This document shows positions 1 to 11,255 of a stretch of DNA of 64,000 bases, one piece after another. The DNA is taken from NCBI GenBank assembly GCA_037043455.1, contig JAWPHD010006802.1, positions 1 through 64,000 of the forward strand. Reading direction: 5' to 3'. A program made the position numbers and the translations under genes. Origin of the DNA: Cyrtodaria siliqua. Its lineage: Eukaryota > Mollusca > Bivalvia > Adapedonta > Hiatellidae. The first letter of the stretch is position 1, and every line of letters begins with the position of its first letter. The notes under the pieces were generated by a model. That model was not told the origin of the DNA, did not search any database, and saw nothing but the letters and a program-made list of their open reading frames with translations.

Positions 1-560
1 GTTTTGACTATCGAAAATAGGTACTTGTGTATTGGATTGATGCTTGGAAGCAAATACACGCGCGTCATAAAAACGCACAGGTGGTAAAATAGCTGCGTCA
101 GAATTGGGTTAAATTGAATATCCAGGCGTCAAAACGCGTGTGTACGCGTCTATTGAGAACCCTGAGTCGTATCTTCATAGCTGAAGGTTGCATTTTCATT
201 ACACTTGAAAATCAAGTGTAATGAAAATGTTTATCCTAATAGTGGGATGAGACGCGGCTTTTTTTTTCTGCCATAATCGCGCCAGTAATGCCGGAGTTAT
301 TGCCCTTTAATTGATAAAAATTGCTTCATTCTGTCCATCCACAGCCATATCTAGATAACTGCTTGTTTTTGATTTTCATTAAACTTGATTATAATGTTTA
401 TCTCCATAGTGGGATGTGACATGGCAAATTTATTTCGAAATCGTCCTAGTAACGCTATTGCCCTTGAATTGATAAATGTCCCCTTTCATTATTCAGGTTG
501 TGGGTTCTAATCTCACTGGAGGCATTTTTTTTTTCATAAGAAACCTTGGTTCATGGGTAC
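1..560. repeat. Diverged tandem pair of an unidentified repeat
   Basis: No gene is visible. Two blocks (about 185-310 and 365-490) share the order: ATTTTCATTA-type motif, a 'TTTATC..ATAGTGGGATG' motif, then 'TTGCCCTT.AATTGATAAA'. They are two old copies of one repeat unit of about 180 bp. The family is not recognised. Confidence 0.5.
191..229. repeat. Perfect 18-bp inverted repeat with 3-nt loop
   Basis: CATTTTCATTACACTTGA is followed by AAA and then by its exact reverse complement. It is the sharpest small hairpin in the left end of the window. The related block near 370-400 keeps only a degraded version. Confidence 0.9.
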
Positions 561-1021
561 AATTTTTCTTATTTTTCTTTAATTGGGATCAGTTTTACAT
601 GGTGTTTAAATCTTCTGCTCTGAAACTACAAAAGATAAAGGTTTAATATTTTTTATTTATTATCATCTTATGAATCCTCTACAATTTTTTTCAAATGGTG
701 ACCCTGGGGTCAAATTTTGCCCCGCCCCTGGGGTCACAGTTTTACATAGACTGATATATATATATATATATAGGGAAAAACTTTAAAAATATTCTTCTCT
801 GAAACTACAAGAATCGAAGGTTCATATTTTGTATTTCCACTCAGCTTATGGTCCTCCACCAAGTTTGTTTGAGTGGTGACCCTCGGGTCAAAGTTGGCCC
901 CACTCCAGGAGTCACATGTTTTACATATACTTATATAGGGAAAAATTCAACTCGAGGATAATACATCATTCGGTGGGGGATATCAATTCATCAAATTCGC
1001 TTGTTCAAACTTCATCTGCCA
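560..1021 (+). repeat. Core-repeat element family A, internal fragment
   Basis: About two and a half copies of the ~190-bp family A core are seen: 'TTCAAATGGTGACCCTGG', 'TTTTACATAGACT', 'AGGGAAAAACTT', 'CTTCTCTGAAACTACAAGA'. They match the cores at 3713-7218 and 35961-40073. This piece lacks both element termini. Confidence 0.75.
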
Positions 1022-1022
1022 T

Positions 1023-1271
1023 TTTTTAGATCACCTGAGACGAAGAGAGAAAGGCTCAAGGTGATCTATTGGGATCACTCTTTGTCCGTCCATCGTTAAC
1101 TTTTGCTTCACATGACTTCTCCTCAGAAACCGTTATGATAATGAGGTCAAAGCCTCTAAGAGTTGTTCAAATTAGATCAATGCGATATCCAAGATGGCCA
1201 CCATTACCATATATGGTCTCGGTGGTCCAAAGTTTGTACATGTGTAACGTGTACCGTCTTCACTTAATGTT
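1023..1271 (+). repeat. Core-repeat element family A, 5' terminal fragment
   Basis: It starts with the family A 5' hairpin (GATCACCTGAG ... CAAGGTGATC), then 'GTCCGTCCATCGTTAAC', then 'CCAAGATGGCCACCATTACC'. It is truncated where the transposon at 1274 begins. Confidence 0.75.
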
Positions 1272-2071
1272 TAGGCTAAATAAAATAATAGGTGTGTTTC
1301 CGGTTACCCGACCTACCCTAGAAATTCCCGCCGACCCTATGGTTTTTATTGCATTCCAAAAAAAAAAATTAAAAAAATTCAAGCCAACCCCCGTCCGTAA
1401 TGGATTCCGGAATATACCGTCTCCCTGTCAGGCAGGCGCTTGATTGAATTGATAGATATATCGACCGCGTTTATACAAGCGTCTTGCTCACATCGGCCGG
1501 ATGTCAGTCTCCCTCCTGTCAGGCAGGCGCTTGCCGTTTATCTACTCGTTGACTATAGGTACCAATCGTAGGTTCCGTTACTGTTAGACAAGTGCGTGTT
1601 GAAAACGTGATCGAAACAAAAATCTGAAATAACTTAAGAGGTGATTAAATGATACCACCGAATAATGATTAGAGTTGTGTTTTCTTAATTGTTTGATAAA
1701 ACGGACCTTTTGGCATTCCAAACAAATTAATGCATGAAAAAAAGTTAATAATAGATGACATTTCTACTGATTTTTCGGCAATATTTTACTTCCGGAAAAG
1801 TGCGGTGTCATAGTAGTTCGGATAGGTACATACGTTTGGATGGAGGAAAAACTTCTTTTTTTTATTAAATATTGTTTTTAGCTTGGGAAACAAAATACAT
1901 AAATTGGTCTTATATGTCTTAATGAGGAATAAGCCTTTTAGGAAGAAGTTTGAGAATCATATTTACACCCTTCATAGAACTCCATACAAATTGATAGAAA
2001 GATGAATAAATAAAGATACATGCAATATATTTATATTAATTCTTCTCTCAATTCTTTCTTCTATAGTTACA

Positions 2072-2072
<1 letters not shown>

Positions 2073-2124
<52 letters not shown>
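2073..2124. repeat. (TA)n microsatellite
   Basis: Uninterrupted TATA run of about 50 bp inside the Harbinger-like element, directly abutting a 28-bp minisatellite. Confidence 0.95.
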
Positions 2125-2128
<4 letters not shown>

Positions 2129-2253
2129 GTGATATAGAACATGTATAATATACATAGTGATATAGAACATGTGTAATATACATATTGATATAGAACATTT
2201 GTAATATACATAGTGATATAGAACATGTGTAATATACATAGTGATAAAGAACA
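2125..2253. repeat. 28-bp minisatellite, about 4.5 copies
   Basis: Unit is ACATAGTGATATAGAACATG plus TGTAATAT, with few substitutions between copies. The minus-strand open frames over it are repeat artefacts. Confidence 0.9.
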
Positions 2254-2614
2254 CAAGACGAGGCAGGAATTGTCCGGCACCAGTTTCAGCACCATTTATT
2301 AAGGTTTAATATACAAAATATGTCACAAAGTAGGTGATATTAAAGAGTGTGAACTTGCTCTATATCACGAGGAGTTTTATTGTCGGACAAAAAAAAAATC
2401 AAAAAAAAATCTCTACCTACCCTACTTAATTGGCAATAAAAAGTAAAACCAAAAAAAAAAGATTTCACCTACCTACCTACCCTATCTTTTTTTTCAATTT
2501 AACAGGAAACACACCTATTATTTTATTTGGCCTTACAATTATATATTTTAACAAGTATAAATGTTTCAAGCTGACTGATTGTTTGTGACGGTATCAATTA
2601 ACTTTACATACCAG

Positions 2615-2937
2615 CAGGCGCGTAGCCAGGCATACGCCCGTACGCCTCTTGGAAAAAAATGAGAAAACATAGTGCCCCAAAAATGCAATAAAAACTGAAC
2701 CCTGACTAGGGTGAGACCCATCATTAGAAATTTATAAACATATATTATTATCAATAAAACCGGCAGATGTAAAGTGAATTTCATTTTTAAAAGCCATCAT
2801 TTTCATCCCAAAATCGTCAAAAGCAACGTGCGGACGCTTAGGGCTTCCGGGGGGCGAAGCCCCCCGGCCCCCCACCAACCGCCCCCTGGACCCCAATATA
2901 CGGGCGTATCCTCCAAAAGGGCCTAGCTACGCCCCTG
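2615..2937. mobile_element. hAT-like MITE with 5-bp target duplication
   Basis: Ends are CAGGCGCGTAGCCAGGC on the left and GCCTAGCTACGCCCCTG on the right, a hAT-type terminus. It is flanked by ACCAG on both sides (2610-2614 and 2938-2942). The 323-bp interior has a GC-rich palindromic stretch near 2850-2870. No coding capacity. Confidence 0.75.
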
Positions 2938-2981
2938 ACCAGTATACCAACCTTATACAACATCAAACCGTCTCACAATGA

Positions 2982-3235
2982 GTGTCTCCGTGGCCGAATG
3001 GTTAACGATGTTGCATTGTAAACCTTCGCCTCTAACCGAATCCCACTGGGAGCTTGACTTGTAAGTGAGGAAGTGTCGATTCTTACGGATGGAGGGAGAT
3101 GTACAGTAATGGTTCTACCCAGGAAAAGTGGGTGGTCTGCCTCCACCGCAAAAAAAAACACCATCATATATAACCTTGCATGTGTTGAAAATGACGTAAA
3201 ACACAATACAAACAAATAAACAAAACAAACAAACT
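2982..3235 (+). mobile_element. tRNA-derived SINE (Ser/Leu-type head)
   Basis: The head 'TGGCCGAATGGTTAACG' matches a pol III A box of class II tRNAs, and 'CTAACCGAATCCCA' fits a worn B box. A conserved body follows ('GAGGAAGTGTCGATTCTTAC', 'GTGGTCTGCCTCCACC', 'GAAAATGACGTAAAACAC') and an AAAC-rich tail. A second copy lies inverted at 12262-12500, which confirms a dispersed family. Confidence 0.8.
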
Positions 3236-3469
3236 CAACACACTTGTTTCAAACCACTTTACACCAGATGAAACCGTATAAGATAGTCTACGACCCGGTA
3301 CACTGTAATGGAAAGACTCAGCAACTCTGAGAATACATTGCATCTCTGAGAGTCCCTCTTTACCATCGGCTTGAACCAAAGTCCCAGAACTACCCTATAC
3401 AAAATCTCTTTAACGTATCGAACATCAGCTTCAACCACTATAAAACAGGCTTAACTTAAAAAATAATCT

Positions 3470-3712
3470 TCTCTGAAACTACGAGAGCCAGAGGTTTAAT
3501 TATAATATTTTGCATTTACTAAACTTCACATGGTGAATGTTATTTAATTTTTTTAAAATTAGGTAAACGCAACATCCAAGATGGCCACCATAGAAAAATC
3601 TTTTAATTACTTCTTGTCAGGGCCTTTTTTACCCTTCTTTGCAGCGGCCTTTATTATAAGGCCCCTTCCCCACCCAAATTTCTTTTAAAATCATGCAGTT
3701 TTCCCCATTTTT
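3470..3712 (+). repeat. Family A core-repeat fragments
   Basis: Short pieces of the family A consensus are seen, including 'CTCTGAAACTACGAGAGCCA' and 'AACATCCAAGATGGCCACCA'. The stretch just before it (3236-3470) shows nothing I can recognise. Confidence 0.6.
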
Positions 3713-5039
3713 AGATCACCTGAGTCGAAGGCTCAAGGTGAGCTATTAGAATCACTCTTCGTCCGTCGTCCGTCCGTCGTAGTCATTAATTTTTCTTCAA
3801 ACGACTTCTCCTCAGAAACCGCTTAGCTAATTTTGACCAAACTTCACGTGGGTGATCCTTAGATGAATGCTTTTTAGATTTGTTAAAATTAGGTCAGCGC
3901 GACATACAAGATGGCCGCCATTGCCATATATGGTCGAAACCTTAAAAAATCTTCTTCTCAAGAACCGCTCTACAGATTTCAACAGTTTTTCTTTTAAAAT
4001 GATCACCAACGCCTAGATTATCAAGTTTGTTCAAATGAAGTCCCCGGGGTCAAAAATGGCTGTGCCTAAGGAGTCCAAAGTTTGTATATTGAGATTTTGC
4101 CGGTTTTTCATATAGACATATAGGGAAACAATTTAAAAAATCTTCTTCTCTGTAACCACAAGGCACAGAGCGCTCACATATTACATGTAGCATCAGCTTA
4201 TGGTCCTGTACTAAGTTTGTTCAAATGGTGACGGGGGTCACAGTTTTACATAGACTTATATAGGAAAACAATTAAAAAAAAATTCTTCTCTGAAACTACA
4301 AGAGCCAGAGGTTTAATATTTTGCATTTGCTATAAGCTTATGGTCCTCTACCAAGTTTGTTCAAATAGTGACCCAGGGGTCACATTTGGCCCCACCCCGG
4401 GGGTCACAGCAGTTTTACATAGGCTTGTATAGGGAAAAACTGAAAAAATCTTCTTCTCTGGAACCACATGGCACAGAGCTCTTATGTATTACATGTAGCA
4501 TCAGCTTATGGTCCTCTACTAAGTTTATTCAAATGGTGACCCTGGGGTCAAATTTGTACCCGCCCCGGGGTCACAGTTTTACATAGAATGCAAGAATCAG
4601 AGGTTTAATATTTTGCATTTACTATAAGCTTATGGTCGTTTACCAAGTTTGTTCAAATAGTGACCCTCGGGTCAGATTTGGCCCCGCCCCAAGGGTCACA
4701 TGTTTTACATAGACATGTATGGGGAAAAACTTAAAAAATCTTCTCTGAAACAGCAAGAGCCAGAGGTTTATATTTTGCATTTGCTATAAGCTTATGGTCC
4801 TCTCCCAATTTTTTTCAGATTCAAATGATGGACCTGGAGTCACATTTGGCCCCGCCCCGGGGGTCACAGTTTTACATAGGCTTGTATAGGGAAAAACTGA
4901 AAAAAAATCTTCTTCTCTGGAATGCAAGAGCCAGAGGTTTAATGTTTTGCATTTGCTATAAGCTTATGGTCCTCTACCAAGTTTGTTCAAATTTGGCCGC
5001 GCCCCGGGGTTCACAGTTTTACATAGACATATATATATA

Positions 5040-6540
5040 CAGGGTTCCGGAAATACGGTTGCCCGACGCCCCGGGCAAGTGGATTTTGGGTGCGGGCAAG
5101 TGACCTCCGCAAATCTGGTTGCCCGCCACTTGCCTGACGGACATTTCCATTCCAGAACAAATCAAGTGGCAAACTAGCCATATCAGAATTTCATTTTGAT
5201 AACTGAATAAAACTGGCCGCTGTTTTTTGCCGCTAGCAATTGTTAATAAGATCAAACAACTTTCGGTACAATCAACAATCTCGCCCCAGGCAGCTTAATT
5301 TGTGGCATTATTTCAATAAACAACTAATTAACCCACACCTGCATTTCACACCGTTTGAAAACAACACCGTATCACAATTTATCCTGACACGACCGTCAGA
5401 CGTGTGTCTATCGGCCAATGAAATTGCGGCATTTATGTCCGTGACCTTCCAACCATAAACATAGCTATACTTTCAGAAATCGTTTCCAAATAATCTCTGA
5501 ACGTCATTTGGACTTCCACCAGTCATATCAGAAAACTCTTTTTTAATTTGCAAATTTAATGTGTTAAAATAATGATTGACAGACCCATGTGACATTATGT
5601 TTTTGTTTAGATAATTTTGCCGAAGATTTTTTCGTAACGAAAATACATTTCTTTTACCCGAAACACTCGTTTATCAATGCGCTTTTATGAGGTATTTGGT
5701 GTATTTCATTGATATAGTCTATAATTAAACGTATATGGAAGTGCATACTTCACAAATAAGTTGCATAACTTAGCGATATGCGCATGTCATGGGTTTTCGC
5801 GATTTCAGAACACTCACGGAACCTTTTTCTCAAGTTCTAAACTTTCGCTTTTGATAAATAAGGTTACTGCTACTACTTCTTAAACAATTCTAAGGGAACC
5901 ACTATTCATGCCTCTTGCTTTATCTAATTCCCTTTAGTTAAAATACAAAGCCGTAGGAACGTTACCATGGTTGCAGAAATTGTGGGCCAAGTGAATATTT
6001 TTAATAACGTTTTTGTCTTGTTTCTTTGCTTGTCGCACATTTAAATGAATACAATAGCTTCTTTTTTTTCTGTCAACTGGTTAATTGTACACACTGTGAT
6101 ATTAAAAGTTCCATACACTATCTGCTAAGCATTTGTTTTTGGATGGTCATCAAAACTGATGGGGTTTTGTGTGTGGTGATTGGTGGGGTGGGAGGGCGGA
6201 ATAAAATGAGTTTGTATACTGTCTCATCATTTTATGATTTAAGTAACACAAAGATGTAATAGACACAAAAGAAGAAAATGCAACCATTTGATTTTTGTAT
6301 ATGAATAAATACAATGTATTACTAATTCATAAAATACATTCTCCCTTCCTTTTCTAAGTATAACGGTCCAAATTATGTGGCGGTCCGTCCCGTTTAACAC
6401 GAATAATGGTACAGCGCCAATTTTTGGGGCAATTAAGTGTTCTTAAATGTGGGGCAAGTGACATTATTGGCTGGGCAAGTGACTTTTGAAAATCCACTTG
6501 CCCTGGGCAAGTGGATTTTCAAAATATTTCCAGAACCCTG
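5040..6540. mobile_element. hAT-like non-autonomous element nested in family A
   Basis: Ends are CAGGGTTCCGGAAATA and TATTTCCAGAACCCTG. Flanks both carry TATATA (5034-5039, 6541-6546); the site is a simple repeat, so duplication length is ambiguous. Subterminal regions contain inverted GGGCAAGTGG / CCACTTGCCC motifs on both sides. No transposase domain is visible in any frame. Confidence 0.7.
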
Positions 6541-6898
6541 TATATAGGAAAAAGAAAATCTTCTCTGAAACTGCAAGAGCCAGAGGTTTAATATTTTGCA
6601 TTTACTATAAGATTATGGTCCTCTACCAAGTTTGTTCAAATAGTGACCCTTGGGTCAAATTTGACCCGCCCCTTGGGTCAAAGTTTTACATAGACTTATA
6701 TAGGAAACACATTAAATTTTTCTTCTCTGGAACTACAAGAGCCATAGGTTTAATATTTTGCATTTACTATACTCTTATAGTCCTTTACCAAGTTTGTTCA
6801 AATGGTGACTGTGGGGTTACATTTGGCGCCGCCCCAGGGGTCATGTATAGGGAAAAACTTCAAAAACCTTCTTCTCTGAAACCACAAAACTCTCATAT

Positions 6899-6973
6899 CA
6901 CGGGTTCAGTGCAAAACTATTGTATCTCCTTCTTATTCATATGTAGTTACAATAGTTTTGCGCTGACCCCTCG
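6899..6973. mobile_element. 75-bp palindromic micro-insertion
   Basis: Sister core repeats read CTCTCATATATTACATG without interruption. Here 75 bp sits between two ATAT copies. The insert is a hairpin whose arms (6902-6925 and 6947-6970) share CAAAACTATTG. It looks like a minimal MITE with a 4-bp target duplication. Confidence 0.65.
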
Positions 6974-7221
6974 ATATATTACATGTGGCCCTGGAGTCAC
7001 ATTTGGCCCTGCCGCAGGTGTTACATTCTAGCACCTTTATTTTGTATTTAATATTTACCAAACTTTGTCAGTGTTTTTATATCAATGTGGTTATACATAA
7101 CAGAGCCCACATTTCTTGAACAATCTTAACCAAACTTGCATTGACCATAAGATTTCGAAGAAGTTTGATAATGTGCCAGTACTCAGGTGATCGATTGAGG
7201 GCCATTTTGGCCCTCTTGTTT

Positions 7222-7460
7222 AAACTTACCTCTGGAACGTTCATTCCCCATTAAATTATTAGCCCATTTGAAGTCCCTGGGGTCAAAGATGGCTGCATCC
7301 CCAGGGCTCCAAAGTTTGTATATATTTTGCATGGTTTGCATAGACTTACATAAGGAAAGACTTTAAACATCTTCAGTCAGCATTTTCGAGGGGACACTTT
7401 TTTTCATCATTGCAAAGATCCTCAGGTGATCAATTCAGGGCCATCTTGGCCCTCTTGTTT
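7222..7460 (+). repeat. Family A fragment with 3' terminus
   Basis: A shortened copy ending with CTCAGGTGATCAATTC, GGGCCATCTTGGCCC and CTCTTGTTT, directly after the end of the complete element at 7218. Confidence 0.65.
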
Positions 7461-7526
7461 AGAGCATGCAATAGGAAACACACTTTTTTTGTTGTTGGCC
7501 CAAACACATTTGCTTAAATGATTACC

Positions 7527-8062
7527 GTATGTTCTCTAATAGTAGCACCTCCCCTAATAGAAACACCCCTAATCCCACCTTTTAAAGGGACACATGGCAA
7601 TCTTGAGTTTTATTCAGATATTAAAATTTCTTCCTCGATTTACTTATCCTGTGTCATTTTAACTTTAAAACTGCTTGCATGTAAGTAAATAAAAAATTGA
7701 GATATTCAATTTTCTTCACTATTTTACCAAATTTTTAAATATACTATTGGTGCAATATTATAAAAGTTAGTAAATATGTAAAAACAATTTGCCTTAAAGT
7801 ATTCTAATAATTAATATTAATGATTGAACAAATGCAAGTTAAGAAAAAAACTAACGGGACGCCGTGAGTTTTTAAAAAATCAAGATTGTCGTGTGTCCCT
7901 TTAAATGAAATCAGTCATTTTTGATCTTTTGTATAAGGGAATCCAAACCAAATTCAATAATTTCGATGTTTTACAAGTATAACCGTACTAAACTTTTTCT
8001 TCTTAAACTTTAATAAATGTTATGCATCTGTAGCACCCGGGTGCTACTACTAGGGGAATATG
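7527..8062. mobile_element. TIR element carrying a nested TTAA MITE
   Basis: The left end GTATGTTCTCTAATAGTAGC and the right end (reverse complement ATATTCCCCTAGTAGTAGC) are imperfect inverted repeats that both continue ACC. The interior is largely the MITE at 7586-7900. No target duplication could be fixed. Confidence 0.5.
7586..7900. mobile_element. MITE with TTAA target site, copy 1
   Basis: Inverted termini are AGGGACACATGGCAATCTTG and CAAGATTGTCGTGTGTCCCT, flanked by TTAA at both ends (7582-7585, 7901-7904). TTAA duplication is the habit of piggyBac and Kolobok elements; which one mobilised this family cannot be told. Copies also occur at 8797, 16225 and 48594. Confidence 0.85.
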
Positions 8063-8064
8063 AT

Positions 8065-8280
8065 TCTCCTCAGAAACTCCTTGGTCACTTTTAACCTATC
8101 TTCACGTGGATGACCCTTAGATCAGTGGCTTTCAAATTTGTGGAAATTAATACATCTGGCCCGGTTAGCGCAGTTGGACTATTGCGATATTCTATTTTTA
8201 TTACCCGCGAGTGTAATTTTAGTGTAGGTTACGAGTTCAACCCTGCGAAGCGGTACTTCTTTTTTTTTGTACCGCTATTG
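8065..8280 (+). repeat. Family A fragment followed by a tRNA-like SINE head
   Basis: 8065-8146 is a worn piece of the family A 5' region. From about 8158, 'GGCCCGGTTAGCGCAGTTGG' matches a pol III A box and 'GGTTACGAGTTCAACCC' (from 8227) a B box, about 65 bp apart. The acceptor stem does not pair, so it is not a tRNA gene. Directly downstream, AGCGGTAC (8249-8256) and GTACCGCT (8269-8276) enclose a T-rich 12-nt loop, which could act as a pol III stop. Confidence 0.45.
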
Positions 8281-8792
8281 AATTCCAACAAACAGTCTCG
8301 GTTTTTTTCAGCAAATATTTAATAATGGTTGATGAGTTCTGTTTGTCAACGCAAATTTTTGTGTTTTATAAGCTAAAAGTTCGTGACATTGTCTCTTTCA
8401 ATAGTGAGCGTAGACAGCTCCACAGTTGACTTAAACCCGACCTGAACATTGAAGCAGTCTATACCGAGCAATTTTATAGGCTGAAATCTGATTGGTCAAT
8501 CTGATGTGACCTCCAATGCAGTGTTGTCAGATCCTTAGTAGCTAGTGTAGAGTATCATACATGTAGCTTGATAAAGGGTCTGATTTTAATGAGATTAGGT
8601 ATTACATTGATACAAGATCATAAAACACATGTCACTTATGTATACATCATCATGTATGGTGAAATTAAACAATTGCAAGGTATTAGTAAATATTCTTGGT
8701 TATTAAAACAATTTTTGGTATATGTCCTTTAAAAATTACTTTAAAATGTGAACATTGTAATAATGAATTGCATGTGCATTCGTAGGTTACAA
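8281..8792. other. No recognised feature
   Basis: AT-rich sequence with no credible open frame, no tandem structure and no match to other repeats in the window. Confidence 0.6.
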
Positions 8793-8796
8793 TTAA

Positions 8797-9093
8797 AGGG
8801 ACACACGGCAGTCTTGATCACTGTTAGTTTACATAATTGGCCTTTGTTTACTCATTAATATTAATTGGAAGAATTGTATAAAAAAATTTTTTAATATTAC
8901 TAACTGTTGATATTATTGCACTAATAACATGTTCAACCTGATGGTAGGATAAGAAGAAAAATTGAAAACCCTAAATTTTATTTAATTATATGCAAGCAGG
9001 TTTAAAATCAAAATGATACTGGATTAATTAATCGAGATGCTATATATAATTGTAATGCCGGATAAAAAAATTTAAGATTGCTGTGTGTCCCTT
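8797..9093. mobile_element. MITE with TTAA target site, copy 2
   Basis: Termini AGGGACACACGGCAGTCTTG and the mirrored end ...GATTGCTGTGTGTCCC, flanked by TTAA (8793-8796 and 9094-9097). It shares the internal motif 'TTTATTTAATTATATGCAAG' with the copy at 48594. Confidence 0.85.
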
Positions 9094-9097
9094 TTAA

Positions 9098-10921
9098 GAA
9101 GATAAGAAGAGGTTTTGTCTTCCTTCTCCTGGCACGAGATTTTTTGTCAATAACCAGTGTTATGAATTTAAACATGATTTGACAGACATTCATTATATTT
9201 TGCATGTTATTTTATCATATATGACTATTATCCACAAATAAAAACTTAGAGAGAGATGTAAACCTTTTATTTTCTCCTCTTGCTCAAAAATCTAAATAAT
9301 GTCCAGGTAAGTCGCTCTTGAAAATCAATTTACACTTGTAAATTCAGTCAAGATCAAACTTTAAACCTAGAGGAACCAGTCACAAAATATAAAAGAATCT
9401 TACATCTTTTCTTGGATTCGAAAGATTGCCAATTTAAATTATTATTCTTACAACAATTCCACTATGCATTGCTGTATCATTATTATCACAGGTTAAGAAT
9501 AAATGATTGGAAAGTCACAGATTAAAGGCAGATTATTCATGACAATATTAATCAAATGGTGGTTATGTTACTTACTCTTAGAGCTCCAGATCGCAAATAA
9601 AATTAAAATGAGGCAAAAAACGCAAAAGATTTCGTTCTGTGGTAGGTTGTTAAGAGCTATATGTGATACTGGAAAGTGTTAGTAAGCAAAATGCTGTACT
9701 GTAACCCTATGGGAACGATTTGGTGGTGCAAATTTTGAACGTATTGACAGCGGAGTGATATGCCAAAGTACAAACCTTTATTCTACCGCAATATAATTCT
9801 GAGCATAATTTACTGTATATTTAAAACATTCAAGCCAAAAAAAATAATTCTTTTGTAATTTAAGCTTTTCCTATAAAGTTAATTCAGATAAATATTAGTG
9901 CAATCAAGAAATTTAGCATTTCCATCGTTATTCATTGCTTGCCAAATTTTTTGGTATTTGATGAGATGTTGACAGAGGTGTATGTGTATGCAAGGAATGA
10001 CAACTCTGGGTAGAGATTATATATACGCTTGACAAAACTTTCATAGACTGGTTTCGGGTTCATATTTACTTCTTAAAACATGTTGAAACAGTGTATAATT
10101 AATGGGTACTGTATTCCAGTCTGCTTTAATTAAATATCTTTTTCCCATAAAAAAAAAATGAAAACATATCCTCATGCAGGCAGGAACTTTTTAGTCTCTC
10201 TACAGTCCCTGCTTCAGGTAAAAGTATAAACATCGATCACAACGTAAATAAATTTACGAGTTACCTTTCCATGAATGAAGACGTTTCTTTTGAGTCAATT
10301 GTTCGGCAAATATTGTTTGATTTAATGGACCAAAAGTGTTGCAAAGTAAAAAAAGAAAAAAAGAAAAAAAGAAAACACAAATAATTTTTATGTGTACACA
10401 GACTTATAATTTGACAATTTAGTTGAAACTTTACAATGAGTAATTGAAGAAATAAAAAGCAAATGAAAACAAATGAAGGGTAAAAATATCGAGAAGAAAA
10501 AATAAAAGGGGTGGGAAAAAAAAAAAATATAAAAAAATGTAGGGTAAAAAAAAACAACAGTAAAATCTTTATCTAGAGCTCTAACAAATGTTACAACATA
10601 ACGAAAATATGGTAAATGCAATGTTGGCAATGTTGCTGTTCCAAACATGCGTATTACTGCTTTAAAACACAATTTTTAACACAAATACATTATTATGTCT
10701 AAAAACAAATAGAACAAACATAATGTATAAGGATTGAATTCAAAATAAAGTTAGCGAAGGGCTTCACACACTTGAAACATTTGAAACTAGCCTATGTTTT
10801 TCATGGCCCGTAGAAAGATCAGAACAATCCTTAATCTTTTTCCCATTGCTGTAGTACCAACGATAATATGCCTTGGGAGAACAATAATGATAAAAAAAAG
10901 TGCAAGAGAGCCAACTACTAA
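9098..10921. other. AT-rich stretch, nothing recognised
   Basis: Open frames here come from A- and T-rich low-complexity tracts (for example 10350-10560) and show no domain. No terminal repeats or tandem arrays were seen. An undetected short exon or old repeat cannot be excluded. Confidence 0.55.
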
Positions 10922-11255
10922 GAGGGCTGGCGAGACGCAGTCGGTAGAGCGGTGGATTTGTTACTGGAGGCCCCGCGGGTTCAATCCTCCATGGAGCCAC
11001 TGAGTTTCGTCGGTGTGTTCTTGGGCAAGACACTTTCCCTTAGCCTCGTCCGTCAGATGGGGACCTAAACCGGGCGGTCCCGTGTATCGATCTATCCTCC
11101 GAGCATGTTAAAGAACCATAGACATCTATTCGATAATAAGAGTAGGACACGGTTCCCGGATTCCTGTTTATCCTTCCCCTCTCTCTGGGGCGGCTGTAAA
11201 TAACCTATACTGTGTTGATGAGCCATTCAACAACATTCAACTGAACTCAACTAAC
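10922..11255 (+). mobile_element. tRNA-derived SINE, full-length copy
   Basis: The head holds an A box (GACGCAGTCGGTAGAGCGG) and a B box (CGGGTTCAATCCTCC). The body has 'TTGGGCAAGACACTTTCCC' and 'GGACCTAAACCGGGCGGTCC', and the 3' region 'GCGGCTGTAAATAACC' and 'GTTGATGAGCCATTCAAC'. The CAACTGAACTCAAC tail resembles the 3' tail of the LINE at 16.4-21.7 kb. An older copy lies at about 47915-48265. Confidence 0.85.

Larger units (their letters stand above)
1274..2532. mobile_element. PIF/Harbinger-like non-autonomous element
   Basis: Terminal inverted repeats are GGCTAAATAAAATAATAGGT on the left and the reverse complement of GGCCAAATAAAATAATAGGT on the right, continuing GTGTTTCC on both sides. 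The element is flanked by TTA (1271-1273 and 2533-2535). A 3-bp TWA target duplication is typical of PIF/Harbinger, so the superfamily call follows from that; no transposase is visible. The interior has a TA microsatellite, a 28-bp minisatellite and two direct copies of a 'CTGTCAGGCAGGCGCTTG' block (about 1425 and 1517). Confidence 0.7.
3713..7218 (+). mobile_element. Core-repeat element family A (pearl-like), complete
   Basis: The 5' end is a hairpin (AGATCACCTGAG ... CTCAAGGTGAGCT) followed by GTCCGTCGTCCGTCCGTCG. The centre is a tandem array of a ~190-bp core. The 3' end is CAGGTGATCGATTG, the hairpin GGGCCATTTTGGCCC and CTCTTGTTT. No open reading frame is conserved between copies, so it is non-autonomous. 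Architecture resembles the bivalve elements called pearl (flanks plus variable core repeats); that name is by analogy. It is interrupted by a hAT-like insertion (5040-6540) and a 75-bp hairpin insertion (6899-6973). Confidence 0.75.

Noticed and set aside
2982..3060. Serine or leucine tRNA gene
   Set aside because: Only the 5' half resembles a tRNA; the same sequence recurs inverted at 12262-12500 with a conserved non-tRNA body, so it is a SINE.
6486..7031. 181-codon plus-strand ORF
   Set aside because: It runs across the end of a hAT-like element and family A cores; the repeated text (ARGLIFCIYYK) is a translated core repeat found wherever this family lies.
8158..8248. Functional tRNA gene
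   Set aside because: Internal promoter boxes are present, but the acceptor stem does not pair and the anticodon arm is not identifiable.
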